Of a stretch of DNA of 15,309 bases, positions 13,494-15,309 are shown one piece after another; the first letter of the stretch is position 1; each line of letters begins with the position of its first letter. The stretch comes from Strigomonas culicis (taxonomy: Eukaryota; Euglenozoa; Kinetoplastea; Trypanosomatida; Trypanosomatidae), in NCBI GenBank assembly GCA_000482145.1, contig AUXH01000464.1, positions 1-15,309 of the forward strand, written 5' to 3'. Under the pieces are notes generated by a model. It did not search any database, had not been told where the DNA came from, and was given only the letters and a program-made list of their open reading frames with translations. The position numbers were made by a program, and so were the translations under genes.

Positions 13494-15309
13494 TTACGAC
13501 GCCTGTGATGGTGGTGGCGCCTCCGCTTCCCCCGCCTCCGCTACGTCGGGCAGCTCGTGGATCTGCCCGTCCCCCATCCCCAGGTCCTCCCAGCACGGCG
13601 ACGGGATGCGGGTGGTGGCCCGCAGGCTGAACTGCAGCTGCTTTTCTATCGCCTCTCTGCGCGCGGCACGTGGCAGCATGGGCGGCGGCGGTGGTGACAC
13701 CGCGCTGTCCAGGTCCGGCTGCGGCGACGGCGGCTTGCCCTTATACGTCAGGGAGAGGTAGAGCTCGCCCTTCGTCGGGCGCACCTCGACGGTCGCATCG
13801 GGGCTCTTCACCTCTGGCGTCGTTTCGTACGCCTCCGTAGCCCAGTTCATGCTCACCGCCATCTCCGCCAGGGAGTCCTCGACGACGGAATCGTCAAAGC
13901 TTTGCAACGGCTCCTCCGTCTTCCCCACGTCACCCTCTTCAGTCTCGTATGCCGTGAGGGTGGTCGCTGTGTCCGCAGCCGAGGTGCTCTTCTGGGGAGA
14001 GCGGCCCCCCTTGTTCTCCACGTTGCTGAAGGCAGGCATGTCCTTTGCCATGTGGACCACCCGCACCCGCCGCGTGCGCGGCCGATACACGGCGCGGTTC
14101 TTCTGTCTCACGTACTGCCACTTGCTGGTCGGGAGGCCATGCAGGCGCGGCAGGAACTGCGGGAAGTGCGACGTGGACAGGTTCTGCTCATTTCTGGACA
14201 CCATCGCGGTGGCGTCGGAGCTTCTCGTAGGCTGTTTGGCGTTGTCATCCGCGAAGAGCATGAAGCTTGGGAGGTTCACCATACTGCACATCGGTGTGGG
14301 CCCGTGCACTGCTGCCGCGTCGTCCTGCGACAGGGACGGCCGCGTGGTGCCCGCCGGCATCGGCGACAACGAAACGAAGAAGGACGACTCCCCGTCCGCA
14401 GCCGCGGTGTGCAGCACGCAGTTCGACGACCGCCGCAGGAAACTCATCGAGCCGTATAGCGCCCCGCCACCGGTGTAGCACACCGCGTTCTGCATCAACG
14501 GACCGCTGTAGAAGCCGTTCGGCGGGGGCGCACCGCTGCCGCCGAGGCCACTCGCCGTGCTGATGGATGCCTGCCGCTGGTTCGCTCCGTGCGAGTTGCT
14601 GAGGGTGTTCATGCCGCCCGGCGCGACCCCCTCCTGGTGTGAGGGCGAAGCATCGGCCTTCTGGTCACCGTTCGCCGCACTCCGTCCACCCGCTGCCTGC
14701 AGTGGCACCTGCGGGTGCTGCTGCTGCCGCTGTTCGGCGGGGGCCTTTCCCCTTCGCTCCGCGGTGCGCACCTCCGGCAGCGTGGTGGCGGCGGCGGCGG
14801 AACCCTCCGCTCCACGCTGTGCCGGCGGCGCCGCATCCGCCAACTCCACGTTGTCTGCCCCATTGATGGACACGAGCGAATAGCGCAACGCCGCAGCGCG
14901 TTCGTGCGACCTCGCACTCCTCATGGAGCCCATACTGCTGTACTTCCAACTCGCCGCTCTTGAGCTCCTCTGTGGCTCCATCTCTTCCTCCGCGTGGAAG
15001 CAACCGTTGTACGAAGGCAACTGGTAAACGTTGCTTTGTCCCGTAGAGGAGGACCCTGTGGTGGAATCATTTCTCGAGGAAGCGTTATCCTTTTTCTTGG
15101 AAAAGAAACTGGTCTTTTTGCCGCTGAGTTCTTTTTTGAATGATTCTTTTCTCGAAGCATCATCTTTTTTCTTGCGGAAAGAATCCGATTTCGTTCCGCT
15201 GAGTTCTTTTTTGAATGATTCTTTTCTCGAAGCACCATCTTTTTTCTTGCGGAAAGAATCCGATTTCGTTCCGCTGAGTTGTTTTTTGAATGATTCTTTT
15301 CTCGAAGCA
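13494..15309 (-). CDS. Gene 8: family protein with N-terminal Lys/Ser/Phe repeats, at least 604 aa, 5' end off right edge
   Basis: The frame from the TAA at 13494 is open to the right edge, so the start lies outside; the first internal Met is at about visible residue 110. Visible residues 1-75 are three 25-residue repeats with core SFKKELSG and SFRKKKD; the third is degenerate. Residues 76-300 are rich in Ser, Ala, Gly, Gln and Pro, with a KYSSMGSMRSARS element. A basic patch lies at about 395-421 (SKWQYVRQKNRAVYRPRTRR), followed by an acidic region with VEDSLAEMAVSMNW. The C-terminal module is KGKPPSPQPDLD (524-535), a Pro-rich spacer, EAIEKQLQFSL, and TTRIPSPCWEDLG (565-577), then an acidic/Pro tail to the stop. 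Whether it begins Met-Gly cannot be seen. The basic Phe-Lys-Lys repeats suggest electrostatic binding to acidic membranes, possibly controlled by phosphorylation; this is inference. Confidence 0.92.
   Translation of the reverse strand, partial: ASRKESFKKQLSGTKSDSFRKKKDGASRKESFKKELSGTKSDSFRKKKDDASRKESFKKELSGKKTSFFSKKKDNASSRNDSTTGSSSTGQSNVYQLPSYNGCFHAEEEMEPQRSSRAASWKYSSMGSMRSARSHERAAALRYSLVSINGADNVELADAAPPAQRGAEGSAAAATTLPEVRTAERRGKAPAEQRQQQHPQVPLQAAGGRSAANGDQKADASPSHQEGVAPGGMNTLSNSHGANQRQASISTASGLGGSGAPPPNGFYSGPLMQNAVCYTGGGALYGSMSFLRRSSNCVLHTAAADGESSFFVSLSPMPAGTTRPSLSQDDAAAVHGPTPMCSMVNLPSFMLFADDNAKQPTRSSDATAMVSRNEQNLSTSHFPQFLPRLHGLPTSKWQYVRQKNRAVYRPRTRRVRVVHMAKDMPAFSNVENKGGRSPQKSTSAADTATTLTAYETEEGDVGKTEEPLQSFDDSVVEDSLAEMAVSMNWATEAYETTPEVKSPDATVEVRPTKGELYLSLTYKGKPPSPQPDLDSAVSPPPPPMLPRAARREAIEKQLQFSLRATTRIPSPCWEDLGMGDGQIHELPDVAEAGEAEAPPPSQAS
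15084..15309 (-). repeat. 75-bp tandem repeats encoding 25-residue units in gene 8
   Basis: Three units are visible: 15234-15308, 15159-15233 and 15084-15158, with the array probably continuing past the edge. The first two differ in only a few bases (including Gln for Glu and Gly for Asp); the third is diverged. Each unit encodes A-S-R-K-E-S-F-K-K-(E/Q)-L-S-G, then a Thr/Lys/Ser/Asp link, then a second Phe-basic cluster. Confidence 0.95.

Noticed and set aside
1..15309. Spliced-leader RNA gene, tRNA genes or retroelements in the spacers
   Set aside because: I found no spliced-leader exon sequence, no tRNA A/B box pair and no reverse-transcriptase frame by eye.

Overview
The window looks like nuclear DNA of a kinetoplastid protist, most likely a trypanosomatid; I cannot assign a genus. 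Every supported gene lies on the minus strand, none shows an intron, and coding DNA is GC-rich while the spacers are AT-rich. The sense strand of the spacers is packed with T/C tracts that end in an AG just upstream of each start codon. That is the layout of a polycistronic unit processed by spliced-leader trans-splicing and polyadenylation. Transcription would run from right to left.

Layout in transcription order: gene 8 (13494-15309, N-terminus off the right edge), gene 7 (10289-12691), gene 6 (8796-9650), gene 5 (5651-7480), gene 4 (4597-4923), gene 3 (3096-4067), gene 2 (909-2060), gene 1 (1-114, only its first 38 codons). The spacers are 0.5-1.3 kb. I see no tRNA, rRNA, CRISPR or transposon sequence.

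Seven of the eight genes appear to be one divergent tandem family that I cannot match to a named family. Genes 1, 2, 3, 5 and 6 begin Met-Gly with a good N-myristoylation context. The middles are long, probably disordered stretches rich in Ser, Gly, Pro, Ala and Arg. Genes 2, 3, 5, 6, 7 and 8 share a C-terminal module: a PxPQP element, often followed by GP, then a hydrophobic/charged stretch, then a V-x-(S/T)-P element that in its full form reads SPxWESL. Genes 2 and 3 are close paralogues. Genes 1 and 2 share a duplicated noncoding 5' flank. Gene 8 adds 25-residue Lys/Ser/Phe repeats resembling MARCKS effector domains, and gene 5 adds a highly charged tail. Gene 4 is a small unrelated protein.

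A cautious reading is an expanding array of lipid-anchored, disordered adaptor-like proteins at a membrane or the membrane-cytoskeleton interface, all carrying one short C-terminal docking module. The paralogy and sequence motifs are visible; the cellular role is inference.
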